A stretch of 64,000 nt of DNA from Candidatus Flemingiibacterium merdigallinarum (GTDB lineage: Bacteria; Bacillota; Clostridia; Oscillospirales; CAG-272), in contig CAJFKR010000004.1 in the NCBI GenBank assembly GCA_904386005.1, positions 38,001 through 102,000 of the forward strand. Direction: 5' to 3'. Within the stretch, counting starts at the first letter, position 1. Each line of letters begins with the position of its first letter. Shown here in pieces: positions 43,763 to 52,167 of this stretch. The position numbers were made by a program, and so were the translations under genes. Below the pieces are notes generated by a model that saw only the letters and a list, made by a program, of their open reading frames with translations, searched no databases and was not told the DNA's origin.

Positions 43763-44488
43763 TCATCCGAATAGCTCACCCAAAAATTCAAGCAGTCTGA
43801 ACCGCACGGTCACGCGCGGCGAGTCGCCGGTGATAAGCTCGATCTGCGACGGCGTGAGTCCGGCGGCGATCAGCTTCTCGTCGTCATAATCAAAAGTGAC
43901 AGTCTCGTTTTGCCGCGTCGGCTCGTCGCTCACCGCCGGCGCGAGGCAGAGCTGCGGGAACAGCACGCACCACCAGTTGTGACCCTCGGCTTCGCCGATG
44001 AGTACGCGTAGCGATGTGTATTCTCCCGCCGGAAGCCGCAGCGAGCCGTATTCGCGTGTCGGGTAACTCTCGCGAGTCAGAGTCACGCGTATAGAATAGT
44101 CCGAGCCCTCGTTTTTTAGCGCTTCCTTCGCGGCGTCGGCGACAAGGTCGAGATTATCCGCGAGAATCGCGCGCGCCGCGGCGACGTCGGCGGCAGACTC
44201 GGACAGCTTTGCCGCGACCTCGAGTATGCCGTCACGCACCTTCAGCTTGAGCTGCTGGTCGTAGTCTGAATCTGAATTCGCGAGCACGTGCAGTCGAATT
44301 ACGCTGTCGTATATGTCATAATCGCTCGCGTCGGGCAGAAATCCGAACACCGGAAGCGATGTGGCGCAGAGAATCGAAAAGGTGACAAGGAACACACACA
44401 GCCGGTCGGCTTTGCTGATGCGGTCGGCTTTGCTGATGCCGCTGCGATTTGCGCGGCCGCGGAACACACGTGCGAATAGGCGTCTCAT
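43763..44488 (-). CDS. spoIIR: Stage II sporulation protein R
   Basis: A 241-residue protein matching SpoIIR, the signal made in the forespore that triggers SpoIIGA to process pro-sigma-E in the mother cell. Features: N-terminal hydrophobic export segment (CVFLVTFSILCATSLPVFGF), RLHVLANSDSDYDQQLKLKV, and GEAEGHNWWCVLFPQLC, all hallmark strings. The cytoplasmic N-terminus contains an in-frame tandem ISKADRISKADR. The ATG is preceded by GGGAG eight nt upstream. The gene is 59 nt downstream of a CDF metal transporter, and its ribosome binding site lies in the 3' arm of a long inverted repeat. Confidence 0.95.
   Translation of the reverse strand: MRRLFARVFRGRANRSGISKADRISKADRLCVFLVTFSILCATSLPVFGFLPDASDYDIYDSVIRLHVLANSDSDYDQQLKLKVRDGILEVAAKLSESAADVAAARAILADNLDLVADAAKEALKNEGSDYSIRVTLTRESYPTREYGSLRLPAGEYTSLRVLIGEAEGHNWWCVLFPQLCLAPAVSDEPTRQNETVTFDYDDEKLIAAGLTPSQIELITGDSPRVTVRFRLLEFLGELFG
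44405..44440. repeat. In-frame 18-bp tandem duplication in spoIIR
   Basis: GTCGGCTTTGCTGATGCG followed by GTCGGCTTTGCTGATGCC, encoding a doubled ISKADR in the short cytoplasmic N-terminus of SpoIIR. Confidence 0.85.
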
Positions 44489-44492
44489 AATA

Positions 44493-44545
44493 AAATCTCC
44501 CTGTTTATGTTGATATCATGAATATCGACCGAAACAGGGAGATTT
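44493..44545 (-). promoter_or_regulatory. 14-bp inverted repeat that can sequester the spoIIR ribosome binding site
   Basis: AAATCTCCCTGTTT and AAACAGGGAGATTT are perfect inverse arms 25 nt apart. The 5' arm starts two nt after the upstream stop codon; the 3' arm contains the spoIIR GGGAG. Read-through RNA would form the hairpin, while RNA starting inside the loop would not. A terminator role is the alternative. Confidence 0.65.
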
Positions 44546-44547
44546 AT

Positions 44548-45738
44548 TCATTCAGTTGTGGAAACATAACTGCGGTCGCAGGTTATGACCGCGTTGTAGC
44601 TTGGCGAGAGCCGCTTTATTTTGGCTTCAATCAGCTCGCGCAGCGCGGAGTCCGACAGCTTCGAGTCAAGCGGCACGGTGATGTCGAACAGCAGATTCGT
44701 ATGCGTCTGCCTTTTGACGACGCGGAAGTCGTGCATAGTCAGCTCGCAGTGGATTTCGGACGAGATTTCCTTAATTATAAGGTCTACCTCCTCGTGCAGC
44801 CGCGAAACCTCGGGGTTGCCGGTGACGACCGGGTCGAGGTGGATAACGAGGTGTATTCCGGTTTCGCGCAGAAAGTCGAACTCGATGTTGTCTATAATAT
44901 CGTGGCTTTCGAGTATATCACGTTCGGCCGGAACCTCGGCGTGTACCGACGCGAAGCAGCGTCCTGGACCGTAATTGTGTACGACGAGGTCGTGATAGCC
45001 GAGTATACCTTCGTAGGACATGATCCGGTCGCCGATAGACTTGATGAATTCGGACGACGGAGCGAGTCCGAGCAGAGGATTCGACGTCTCGATGATCAGG
45101 CTGACGCCCGAATATATTATGAACAGCGCGACCGCGCAGCCGAGCCAGCCGTCGAGGTTCAGCTTAGTCAGCTTAGAGATTATCGCGCCGACCAGAACCG
45201 CGGACGTGGTCAACACGTCGTTTCGGCTGTCAGAAGCGGTGGCAATCAGTGTAGCCGAGTCGATATGACGTCCAACCGCGACATAGAAGCGGTTCTGCCA
45301 GAGCTTTATAACAATAGACACGGCGAGAATCGCGAAAGTGACCGGAGTATAGGTCGTCTCGGGTTCACTGAACAGCGACTCGACCGAGTTCAGGAAGAAC
45401 TGAACTCCGAGTATCGTTATCACCATTGACACGATAAGACCGGTGATATATTCAATCCGGCGGTGTCCGTAAGGGTGCTTTGCGTCGGCTGGCTTCGACG
45501 CGAGCCGAAAGCCGATAAGCGTGATTATCGACGAGCCGGCGTCGGTCAGGTTATTGACCGCGTCGGCAGTGATAGCGATGCTCTTTGTGACAATACCGAT
45601 TATGACCTTGATAATCGACAGGAAGATATTCGAGGCTATGCCGACGATACCGGCCGCCGACGCGCATCTCTCGCGGACACGCGGGTCGCCGGTGTTCTCA
45701 TAGTCACGGACAAAAAGAGATAAGATACGCAGATTCAT
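44548..45738 (-). CDS. Cation diffusion facilitator (CDF) family metal efflux protein
   Basis: A 396-residue CDF transporter with six predicted transmembrane helices in residues 25-210. Metal-site motifs: ADAVNNLTDA in the second helix and ASDSRNDV in the fifth. The fifth-helix DxxxD arrangement resembles manganese-type CDFs rather than the HxxxD of zinc types. The C-terminal cytoplasmic domain includes VHAEVPAERDILESHDIID and is followed by an extra region of about 100 residues ending HTNLLFDITVP, longer than usual. It exports divalent metal in exchange for protons. It is followed directly by spoIIR. Confidence 0.92.
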   Translation of the reverse strand: MNLRILSLFVRDYENTGDPRVRERCASAAGIVGIASNIFLSIIKVIIGIVTKSIAITADAVNNLTDAGSSIITLIGFRLASKPADAKHPYGHRRIEYITGLIVSMVITILGVQFFLNSVESLFSEPETTYTPVTFAILAVSIVIKLWQNRFYVAVGRHIDSATLIATASDSRNDVLTTSAVLVGAIISKLTKLNLDGWLGCAVALFIIYSGVSLIIETSNPLLGLAPSSEFIKSIGDRIMSYEGILGYHDLVVHNYGPGRCFASVHAEVPAERDILESHDIIDNIEFDFLRETGIHLVIHLDPVVTGNPEVSRLHEEVDLIIKEISSEIHCELTMHDFRVVKRQTHTNLLFDITVPLDSKLSDSALRELIEAKIKRLSPSYNAVITCDRSYVSTTE

Positions 45739-45794
45739 AATAGTTGTTAGTTATTAGGTGTTAGTTGTTAGTTTAAGGTTGTTTGTGTTAGGAA

Positions 45795-45894
45795 AATTAA
45801 GCGAGTGCAAAAGTTTGACAAGAGTGAAGCTCACACATGTTATCGGTCGAACCTGCCGGAGCTTTGTATATCATCGAACTCACGTTGCATTAAT
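45795..45894. repeat. Short palindromic element with GAGTTCGATG-type end
   Basis: CATCGAACTCACGTTGCATTAA at the right end (45873-45894) matches the terminal repeats of the element at 61895-62192. A weaker AATTAAGCGAGTGCA lies at the left end. TAGTTATTAG-type short repeats precede it (45740-45780). Confidence 0.45.
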
Positions 45895-47143
45895 CGTTGT
45901 TTCCGAGAAGCCGTTTCGCGGCGCCGAGGACGCCGAGCTTGCCGCTCTCGTAGGTCAGTCCGCCCTGCATATACGCGATATACGGCGCGCGCATCGGTCC
46001 GTCGCAGGACAGCTCGATTGACGCGCCCTGCGTGAAGGTTCCGGCCGCCATTATTACCTCGTCGGCGTAGCCGGGGATCGGCGACGGCTCGGGCGAGACA
46101 TACGAGTCGACCGGCGACGCCGCTTGTATGCCCTTACAGAAGTCGACCAGCTTTTTCGGGTCTCCAAGGCGAATCGTCTGGATTATATCAGCGCGGCGTT
46201 CATTCCAGCGCGGCGAGACGTCGCAGCCGAGCGCCTCGAAGATATACGCGGCGAGGTGTGCGGTCTTGAGTGCCTGCGCCACCGTATGCGGGGCGTAGAA
46301 GAAGCCTTTTATCAGGCTCTTGTTCATACCGAGCGTAGCGCCGCCGTCGAGACCGACGCCGACAGACGTCATGCGGTAGGACGCGAGCTCTACCGCGCGG
46401 GCTGTACCGGCTATATAGCCGCCCGACTCGGCCATTCCGCCGCCCGGATTCTTGATGAGCGAGCCCATGATGAGGTCGGCTCCGACCGCGGTCGGCTCGC
46501 GGGTCTCGGTGAACTCTCCGTAGCAGTTGTCGACTACTACATACGCGCCACAGCGCGACTTTACGAATTTTACGATTTCACCGATTTTCTCGACGGTCAG
46601 GGTCGGGCGGTCGAGGTAGCCCTTAGAGCGCTGGATGAACACGACCTTGACGCGGCTTGCCTCGGCTTTGATGATCTCGTCGGCCTTGTCGAAGTCGATG
46701 CTGCCGTCGGAAAGCAGGTCTACCTGACGGTACCCGACCCCGAAATCAGCGAGCGAGCCGTTGCCGGGCTGACCCGAGATACCAACGACCTCCTCGAGCG
46801 TATCATAGGGCTTGCCGGTGATCGCGAGCATTATGTCGTGCGGACGGAGCAGACCGTACAGACCTATCGTTATCGCCATAGTGCCGTTCGCGATCGTATG
46901 GCGGACAAACGCTGACTCCGCGCCGAACACATCGGCATATATGGCGTCGAGCGTTTCGCGTCCGCGGTCGTCGTGACCGTACCCGCTTGTTCCGGCGAAG
47001 CAGGTGTCGTCGACACGGTGGGTGCGGAAAGAGTCGATGACCCGCTCGGTATTCTGATAGGCGATATCGTCGATATCGGCGAAGATATCGGCGAGGTCAT
47101 GTTCGGCTTTTTTTGTGAGCTCCATTAGATTTATGTCTGACAT
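45890..47143 (-). CDS. Methionine gamma-lyase-like PLP protein (aluminium resistance family)
   Basis: A 417-residue fold type I PLP enzyme of the family historically called aluminium resistance protein. FAGTSGYGHDDRGRETLD near the N-terminus, VVDNCYGEFTETREP with the cofactor Asp, and IMGSLIKNPGGGMA containing the PLP-binding Lys are visible. The family is predicted to act on sulfur or seleno-amino acids, but its in vivo reaction is not settled. AAAGG precedes the ATG. It is monocistronic-looking, bracketed by short repeats. Confidence 0.9.
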   Translation of the reverse strand: MSDINLMELTKKAEHDLADIFADIDDIAYQNTERVIDSFRTHRVDDTCFAGTSGYGHDDRGRETLDAIYADVFGAESAFVRHTIANGTMAITIGLYGLLRPHDIMLAITGKPYDTLEEVVGISGQPGNGSLADFGVGYRQVDLLSDGSIDFDKADEIIKAEASRVKVVFIQRSKGYLDRPTLTVEKIGEIVKFVKSRCGAYVVVDNCYGEFTETREPTAVGADLIMGSLIKNPGGGMAESGGYIAGTARAVELASYRMTSVGVGLDGGATLGMNKSLIKGFFYAPHTVAQALKTAHLAAYIFEALGCDVSPRWNERRADIIQTIRLGDPKKLVDFCKGIQAASPVDSYVSPEPSPIPGYADEVIMAAGTFTQGASIELSCDGPMRAPYIAYMQGGLTYESGKLGVLGAAKRLLGNND

Positions 47144-47204
47144 TTATACATTATCCTTTCATTAATACATAAACATCCGCCCTCATGAGAAGGCGGACAA
47201 GCGT

Positions 47205-47240
47205 ATTAGTTATTAGTTATTAGCAATTAGTTATTAGTAG
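47205..47240. repeat. TTAGTTATTAG short tandem repeat
   Basis: GTATTAGTTATTAGTTATTAG then CAATTAGTTATTAGTAG between two minus-strand genes, a degenerate heptamer-type repeat related to the string at 45740. Confidence 0.7.
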
Positions 47241-47293
47241 ATACATTGTGTGAAAAGTGAAGGGGATTGCAGGCGCGCATTTTATGTTTTGCG

Positions 47294-48703
47294 TCATTTG
47301 AACGAATTGACTATTTCCTTGAAGCGATTGCCGCGCTCCTCGAAGTTTGTAAACATATCGAAGCTGGCGGACGCGGGGGAGAGAATCACGATATCGCCCT
47401 GCGACGCGGCACCTCGGGCGGACATAACCGCGCCCTCGAAGCTGTCGGCTTCGATAATCTCGGGGCTGCCGTTATATTCGGGGCAGGAAGTCAGCGCCGC
47501 CTTTATCTTCGGCGCGGTCGCTCCGACGAGCACGACCTTTTTCGCGCAGTCGATGAGCGGCTTCGCGAGCGGGGCATATGGGATATGCTTGTCATATCCG
47601 CCGCAGATTACGATCAGTGGCTGATTAAACGAACGAAGCGCGGCCTCGGTGCGGGTCGGGCTCGAATCGATCGAGCTGTTGTAGTATTTCACACCGTCGA
47701 ATTCGCGGACGAACTCGCAGCGGTGCTCGACGCCGCCGAATTCGCGGGCGAGCGAGACTATCGTATCGTTCGAGACATAGCCGCGGGTCAGCGCGATCGC
47801 GGTCATATAATTTTCGACGTTGTGTATTCCGGGCAGCTTGATATCCGCGCGGGACATTATTATTTCCGAGCCGGATTTTGTACTATATACAATATCCTCG
47901 CCGTCGAGGTACACAGCCGCTGACGCGTGATCGAGCGACGGCTTTGTGTGCGCCGAGAAATAGGTGATCTCGGCTTTCGACAGGCTGTACATATCGCGCG
48001 TAATCTCACAACCATAATTGAGCACAAGGCGTTCGTTTCCGTCGTGCAGGAAGATATTCTCCTTCGAGCGGATATATTCGCTCATGTCGGTGTGCCAGTT
48101 CAGGTGATTCGGCGACACGTTGGTGATCGCGGCCGCGTAGGGCGAGCGGGTCATTGTATGCAGCTGGAAGCTCGACAGCTCGAGTACGGCGTAATCTTCC
48201 GGCTTGATATTTTCGATTTCGGGCAGCAGAGGTTTTCCTATATTTCCGCCGACATAGACCTTAGCCCTGCTGCCGCGCGTCTCAAGCTCGCGGGAGAGCA
48301 GGAGGTAGGTCAGTGTCGTCGACGTAGTCTTGCCGTCGCTTCCGGTGACCGCGAAGATCTTGCAGGGGCAGAGCTCGAAGAAGAGCTCCATTTCGGACGT
48401 GACGCGCGAGCCCTTGGCGGCAGCCGCGACGAATTCGGGCTTATCGCGGCGTATACCGGGGGCTTTGAATATAATCTCCTCGTCGAGCTCCTCGAGGTAA
48501 TTTTCGCCGGTGATGAGCCGGACGCCTTTTGCTTCAAGCGAGTCGGCGAGGTCTCCGAGCTTATCGCGGGTTTTGATATCGCGCGCGGTGACGCTCGCGC
48601 CATGCGCAAGCAGGAACTCTATTAATGGCGTATTGGAGATTCCGATTCCGACCACGGCGGTAGTCTTTCCGTTTATATATTTGTAAAAATCGGTGAGCAG
48701 CAT
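47294..48703 (-). CDS. murD: UDP-N-acetylmuramoyl-L-alanine--D-glutamate ligase
   Basis: A 469-residue Mur ligase that adds D-Glu to UDP-MurNAc-L-Ala in the cytoplasm. N-terminal Rossmann-like nucleotide domain (AVVGIGISNTPLIEFL), central ATPase domain with P-loop VTGSDGKTTS, ELSSFQL and NVSPNHLNWH signatures, and C-terminal domain with SPTRTEAALRSF and SPASASFDMFTNFEERG. All conserved parts are present. It has its own promoter and is not in a typical division-and-cell-wall cluster here; it follows trkA. Confidence 0.95.
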   Translation of the reverse strand: MLLTDFYKYINGKTTAVVGIGISNTPLIEFLLAHGASVTARDIKTRDKLGDLADSLEAKGVRLITGENYLEELDEEIIFKAPGIRRDKPEFVAAAAKGSRVTSEMELFFELCPCKIFAVTGSDGKTTSTTLTYLLLSRELETRGSRAKVYVGGNIGKPLLPEIENIKPEDYAVLELSSFQLHTMTRSPYAAAITNVSPNHLNWHTDMSEYIRSKENIFLHDGNERLVLNYGCEITRDMYSLSKAEITYFSAHTKPSLDHASAAVYLDGEDIVYSTKSGSEIIMSRADIKLPGIHNVENYMTAIALTRGYVSNDTIVSLAREFGGVEHRCEFVREFDGVKYYNSSIDSSPTRTEAALRSFNQPLIVICGGYDKHIPYAPLAKPLIDCAKKVVLVGATAPKIKAALTSCPEYNGSPEIIEADSFEGAVMSARGAASQGDIVILSPASASFDMFTNFEERGNRFKEIVNSFK

Positions 48704-48822
48704 GGTTCGGCAGATTCCTTTTATTATTTTTGTTTTTCGGCTGTCGATATCAATATTATCGGCAGCCGATTCATTTTATGATTGCATTCGGATTGATTTA
48801 ACTCTTAACGATCACTACTATA

Positions 48823-48851
48823 ATTATATACTCATCAATCGTCATTTGCAA
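48823..48851 (-). promoter_or_regulatory. Promoter for murD
   Basis: On the minus strand TTGCAA, 17-bp spacer, TATAAT, about 120 nt before the murD ATG. Confidence 0.75.
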
Positions 48852-48938
48852 CCGCGAAATGTAAATATTGCCGCCAGAAGCAGAATGGATATGTGATTTT
48901 CGGGTATTTCAACGCTGGGCTTACATCCGACTGCCGGT

Positions 48939-49601
48939 TCATTTTGTAATACGGTCAATATCGGCGTTTTCACCGAGCAGCGCGACCGTTTCCTCGCCCG
49001 AGAAGGGCTTGGACGGGTCGGGGGAGATATCCATGCCGGTGACCGGGTCGTTGACGGCGAGAACGGTAACTCCGAGCTTGCGTCTGACGTCGAGCTCGGC
49101 GAGCGATTTGCCAATCCAGTTTTCGGGAACCGGAATTTCGACTATCGAATGCCGGTCGGAGAATTCGATATATTCAAGCACATTGTTGCGGTCGAGTATG
49201 CCGACCAGCTTTTCGCCCATGTCGCGCTCGGGGAAGACCACCATGTCAACCCCTAATTTTTCAAGCACGCGGCCGTGCTGGTCGCTGGCAGCGCGGGCTA
49301 CTATCTGTCCCACGCCAAGATCCTTTAGGTTTATTGTGGTCAGCACGCTGTCGGACAGGCGGGACGCTGTGGCGATAACTGCGCAGTCGTATTCGTGAAC
49401 GCCGGCAGCACGCAGCACGGCGTCATTGGTGGGGTCGCCCACCACGGCGTTTGTGACGATATCGCTGAGCGCGGTGACCAGATTGTCGTCGGGATCGATT
49501 ACCAGAACCTGATGTCCGGTTCGGGCGAGATTTGTCGCCAGAGTCTGACCGAAGCGGTCAAGACCGATGATAACGAATGAACGTGATTTGCTTTTTTTCA
49601 T
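48939..49601 (-). CDS. trkA: Potassium uptake protein, TrkA/KtrA type
   Basis: A 220-residue cytoplasmic regulator of a K+ channel-like transporter. An N-terminal RCK domain (FVIIGLDRFGQTLATNLA, then VLVIDPDD) binds nucleotide; the usual GxGxxG here reads GLDRFG. A C-terminal RCK_C domain (about 140-220, SIVEIPVPENWIGKSLAELD) is the likely site for ligands such as c-di-AMP in related proteins. The TrkH/KtrB partner is immediately upstream. Its leader holds a GACTTTG hairpin between a GAAAGG and the start codon. Confidence 0.93.
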   Translation of the reverse strand: MKKSKSRSFVIIGLDRFGQTLATNLARTGHQVLVIDPDDNLVTALSDIVTNAVVGDPTNDAVLRAAGVHEYDCAVIATASRLSDSVLTTINLKDLGVGQIVARAASDQHGRVLEKLGVDMVVFPERDMGEKLVGILDRNNVLEYIEFSDRHSIVEIPVPENWIGKSLAELDVRRKLGVTVLAVNDPVTGMDISPDPSKPFSGEETVALLGENADIDRITK

Positions 49602-49613
49602 TGTATATAACCT

Positions 49614-49638
49614 GACTTTGTATCAAAGTCTGCCTTTC
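49614..49638 (-). promoter_or_regulatory. Hairpin between Shine-Dalgarno sequence and start codon, trkA copy
   Basis: On the minus strand: GAAAGG, CA, then GACTTTG-ATA-CAAAGTC, then AGGTTATATACA and ATG. Same layout as at 28854 and 52796. Confidence 0.6.
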
Positions 49639-49669
49639 TTAAAAATGAGCCCTGACAATAGAGCCCGGG

Positions 49670-51058
49670 TTAACCGATAAGCAGGTTTGCCTCGGGATAT
49701 TTTATTGAGCTTTGCAGCTTGGCTTGCTTTAGCATTATCGAGAAGGTTACCGTCAGAATTCCGACTCTGCCGAAAAACATGAGCAGCATTGTGACAATGT
49801 GCGATGCAAGCGACAGCTCCGGCGAGAGCGCAAGCGACAGACCGACGGTCGACATTGCCGATATAGTCTCGTAAAGCGCGGGAATAATCGGAACCTTGTC
49901 GACAAAACAGATGATAAGCGCGCCAATTGTGCCGAAGGAGAGATTTATCGTACAGATTGTCAGCGCGCGGCTTATTGTGTCGGCGGATATACCGCGGTGG
50001 AATACCGAAACGTCCGTGCGTCCGACCGCGTTGCTTTTTGCGGCAAGCAGCAGCACCGCAAACGAGCTTACCTTGATGCCTCCGGCGCATGAGCCCGAGG
50101 CTCCGCCGATAAACATCAGAACAAGGCAGACTATCTGAGTTGATTCGGTAAGATTATAGTTTAAGATTATGTCGTATCCGGCGGTACGCGTGGTAATCGA
50201 CTGGAAGAAGCAGTGGAGCAGCTTATGCCCGAGTGGCATATTGCCGATGGTCTTGTCGTTGTCCCACTCAAAAAAGCCGATGAGCAACGCACCGACAAGT
50301 ATCAGCGCCGCGGTCGTGATAATGACAAGCTTTGTATAGACCGAGACGCGCTTTTTTCTCAGTGCGAGGTTGACAAGATCGTCCCAGACAATAAAGCCGA
50401 TTCCGCCGATTACAATGAGCAGCATGATTGTGATTTCGACAACGTAATTTTCACGGAAGCCGGTCATGCTGTCAAGCAGGTCGAAGCCGGCGTTGCAGAA
50501 CGCCGATATCGAGTGGAAGGCGCCCATTCCCAGTCCCGACCAGAAGCCGAACTCGGGTATGAACTGCGTTGCGAGTATCAGCGCGCCCGTGCCCTCGATT
50601 ATCAGAGTTCCGATCAGTATCCGCCGTACAAGGCGGATCGCGCCGCCGGTTCCGGTAAGTCCGAGCGACTGTGCGACAACCACGCGTTCGCGAGGTGTTA
50701 TCTGCCGCCGTATGAACATCGACAGCATTACCGCCAGTGTCATAAAGCCAAGACCGCCGATCTGGATAAGCAGAATAATTACTATCTGACCGAACAGACT
50801 CCAATAAGCACCGGTATTCTGCACTATCAGTCCGGTTACGCAGGCGGCGCTGACCGAGGTGAACATCGCGTCTTCAAACGACGTGAATTCGCCCGAGCTT
50901 GAGGATATCGGAAGCGTCAGAAGTATGCCTCCGCAGAAAATCAGAATGATAAAGCCGATAATGATGATTTGCGGCGCGGTCAGCCTGTGCGAAACGTCGC
51001 CGCGCAGTCTCAGCCGCATCGAACGGCGTCTTGCGCGTAATTCATCGTTTATTTGCAT
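49670..51058 (-). CDS. trkH: Potassium uptake membrane protein, TrkH/KtrB type
   Basis: A 462-residue K+ transporter with four pore-loop repeats. Visible filter-type strings are SAACVTGLIVQNTG, HSISAFCNAGFDLL, ITTRTAGYDI and SAMSTVGLSLALSP, each bearing the Gly expected in the selectivity filter. It forms the membrane dimer that the TrkA/KtrA ring gates. AAAAGGA precedes the ATG. It is followed by trkA 68 nt later and preceded by a nuclease/phosphatase-fold gene. Confidence 0.94.
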   Translation of the reverse strand: MQINDELRARRRSMRLRLRGDVSHRLTAPQIIIIGFIILIFCGGILLTLPISSSSGEFTSFEDAMFTSVSAACVTGLIVQNTGAYWSLFGQIVIILLIQIGGLGFMTLAVMLSMFIRRQITPRERVVVAQSLGLTGTGGAIRLVRRILIGTLIIEGTGALILATQFIPEFGFWSGLGMGAFHSISAFCNAGFDLLDSMTGFRENYVVEITIMLLIVIGGIGFIVWDDLVNLALRKKRVSVYTKLVIITTAALILVGALLIGFFEWDNDKTIGNMPLGHKLLHCFFQSITTRTAGYDIILNYNLTESTQIVCLVLMFIGGASGSCAGGIKVSSFAVLLLAAKSNAVGRTDVSVFHRGISADTISRALTICTINLSFGTIGALIICFVDKVPIIPALYETISAMSTVGLSLALSPELSLASHIVTMLLMFFGRVGILTVTFSIMLKQAKLQSSIKYPEANLLIG

Positions 51059-51117
51059 ATGTAGATGTGTCCTTTTCGTTTATTGACCGACTGGACGCCT
51101 GATGATATTTCAATTAA

Positions 51118-51912
51118 TCAGTCCGTCAGTCGGAGTGAGGCTATCAGCGGATAATGATCGGACGGATACAGGCCGTCATATGACGAGCGGATAACCTCGA
51201 AATCGGATAGTTGGAAATCCTTGCTGGCAAAAATATAGTCTATGCTGCGCGAGCCCTCGCCGCCGCGGTAAAAATGATAAGTGCCGCCGATTCCCTCCGA
51301 CAGATTGTAAAGCCTGACGTTTTCATATCCGCAGCCGTTATCTGCAAGCTCTTTTATTGAGCGCGAATCGGGCTTTGCGTTGAAATCGCCGCAAAGCAGC
51401 GTGGGCAGCGGGTCATGCTCCTGATAGGCGGAAATCTGCCGGCAGATAATGCGAAGCTCTATATAGCGCGCGGCGTCGCTCATAAGGTCAAGGTGTGTGT
51501 TGAAAACACGTATGCGCCGTCCGTTCTTGGTGATTTCGGCAACTGTGCATATGCGCGGAAATATCCAGGAAAGCGGCGAGCGCGGAGTCACCAGACGGCT
51601 TGAGCGGTCGGGGCGGCGCGTAAGCCAGAAGGTCTTGAGAAGCTTTGCGTTCAGTCCTTCCTTGACCGCGATATCGGCGTGCTCGTCAAAAAGCGCGCCG
51701 CCGCGCCCGACCCCGAAGAGACGCCAGCCGGCAAGATTCGAAACAAAATCCCGCCGCATGGACGGCGTCAGCTCCTGAACCCCGGCAACATCCGCGTCAA
51801 GCTCGCGGAACATACGGAAAATCAGCTCGCGCCGATATTTCCAGCGCCGTTCTCCGAACGCTATAAGCGAGCTTTTCAGGTTAAAGGTTGCAACACGCAG
51901 ATAGGTATCCAT
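51118..51912 (-). CDS. Endonuclease/exonuclease/phosphatase family protein
   Basis: A 264-residue EEP-fold hydrolase. Motifs: VATFNLKSS (metal-binding Asn), DVAGVQELTP (metal-binding Glu), FNTHLDL, CGDFNAKPDS (Asp and Asn), SIDYIFAS (Asp) and SDHYPLIASL (Asp-His pair). Family members cleave phosphodiesters in DNA, phospholipids or phosphoinositides. The complete site suggests an active enzyme, with unknown substrate and no signal peptide. It is the first gene after a structured leader and lies 59 nt before trkH. Confidence 0.88.
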   Translation of the reverse strand: MDTYLRVATFNLKSSLIAFGERRWKYRRELIFRMFRELDADVAGVQELTPSMRRDFVSNLAGWRLFGVGRGGALFDEHADIAVKEGLNAKLLKTFWLTRRPDRSSRLVTPRSPLSWIFPRICTVAEITKNGRRIRVFNTHLDLMSDAARYIELRIICRQISAYQEHDPLPTLLCGDFNAKPDSRSIKELADNGCGYENVRLYNLSEGIGGTYHFYRGGEGSRSIDYIFASKDFQLSDFEVIRSSYDGLYPSDHYPLIASLRLTD

Positions 51913-51984
51913 TTTTTTGAAATCAGAGCCTTCTTTGATTCGTTACTATAATCAACTATTTTATGCGCGACTAAAAACAACACT

Positions 51985-52160
51985 GCCGGAAAAAGCGGCA
52001 GGTCAGCTATTACGGCAAAAATACAGTCGGGATGGATTCAGCGGACTTCGTTCTTCGGTCCGGTACATCCCGAAGCGATTATAACCGTGAGCCGCAGAGC
52101 GCAGTCTATTTACTTGCCGCCTGCCGGCTCTGCCGGATACTTTGCCTATAGAATCGCACA
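51985..52160 (-). ncRNA. Unidentified structured leader with terminator (candidate riboswitch)
   Basis: Transcribed on the minus strand from the promoter at 52168-52196. A terminator CTGCCG-CTTTTTC-CGGCAG plus TGTTGTTTTTAG ends it. The terminator 5' arm CCTGCC can instead pair with GGCAGG near the 5' end, giving two exclusive folds. Between them, TCGGGATG pairs with CATCCCGA around a CGGAC...GTCCG hairpin, and ACGG pairs with CCGT. It is about 170 nt long and precedes the nuclease, trkH and trkA genes. I could not match it to a known riboswitch class. Confidence 0.65.
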
Positions 52161-52167
52161 TATAATT

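Noticed and set aside
1442-47240. CRISPR array from the short direct repeats
   Set aside because: The repeats are degenerate 7-10 bp units without regular spacers and without cas genes.
51985-52160. Cobalamin or c-di-AMP (ydaO-type) riboswitch call for the leader
   Set aside because: Only short fragments (CCCGACTGTA, GACCTGCC, GCTGAATCC) match. The long conserved cores of both classes are missing, so I kept it as unidentified.
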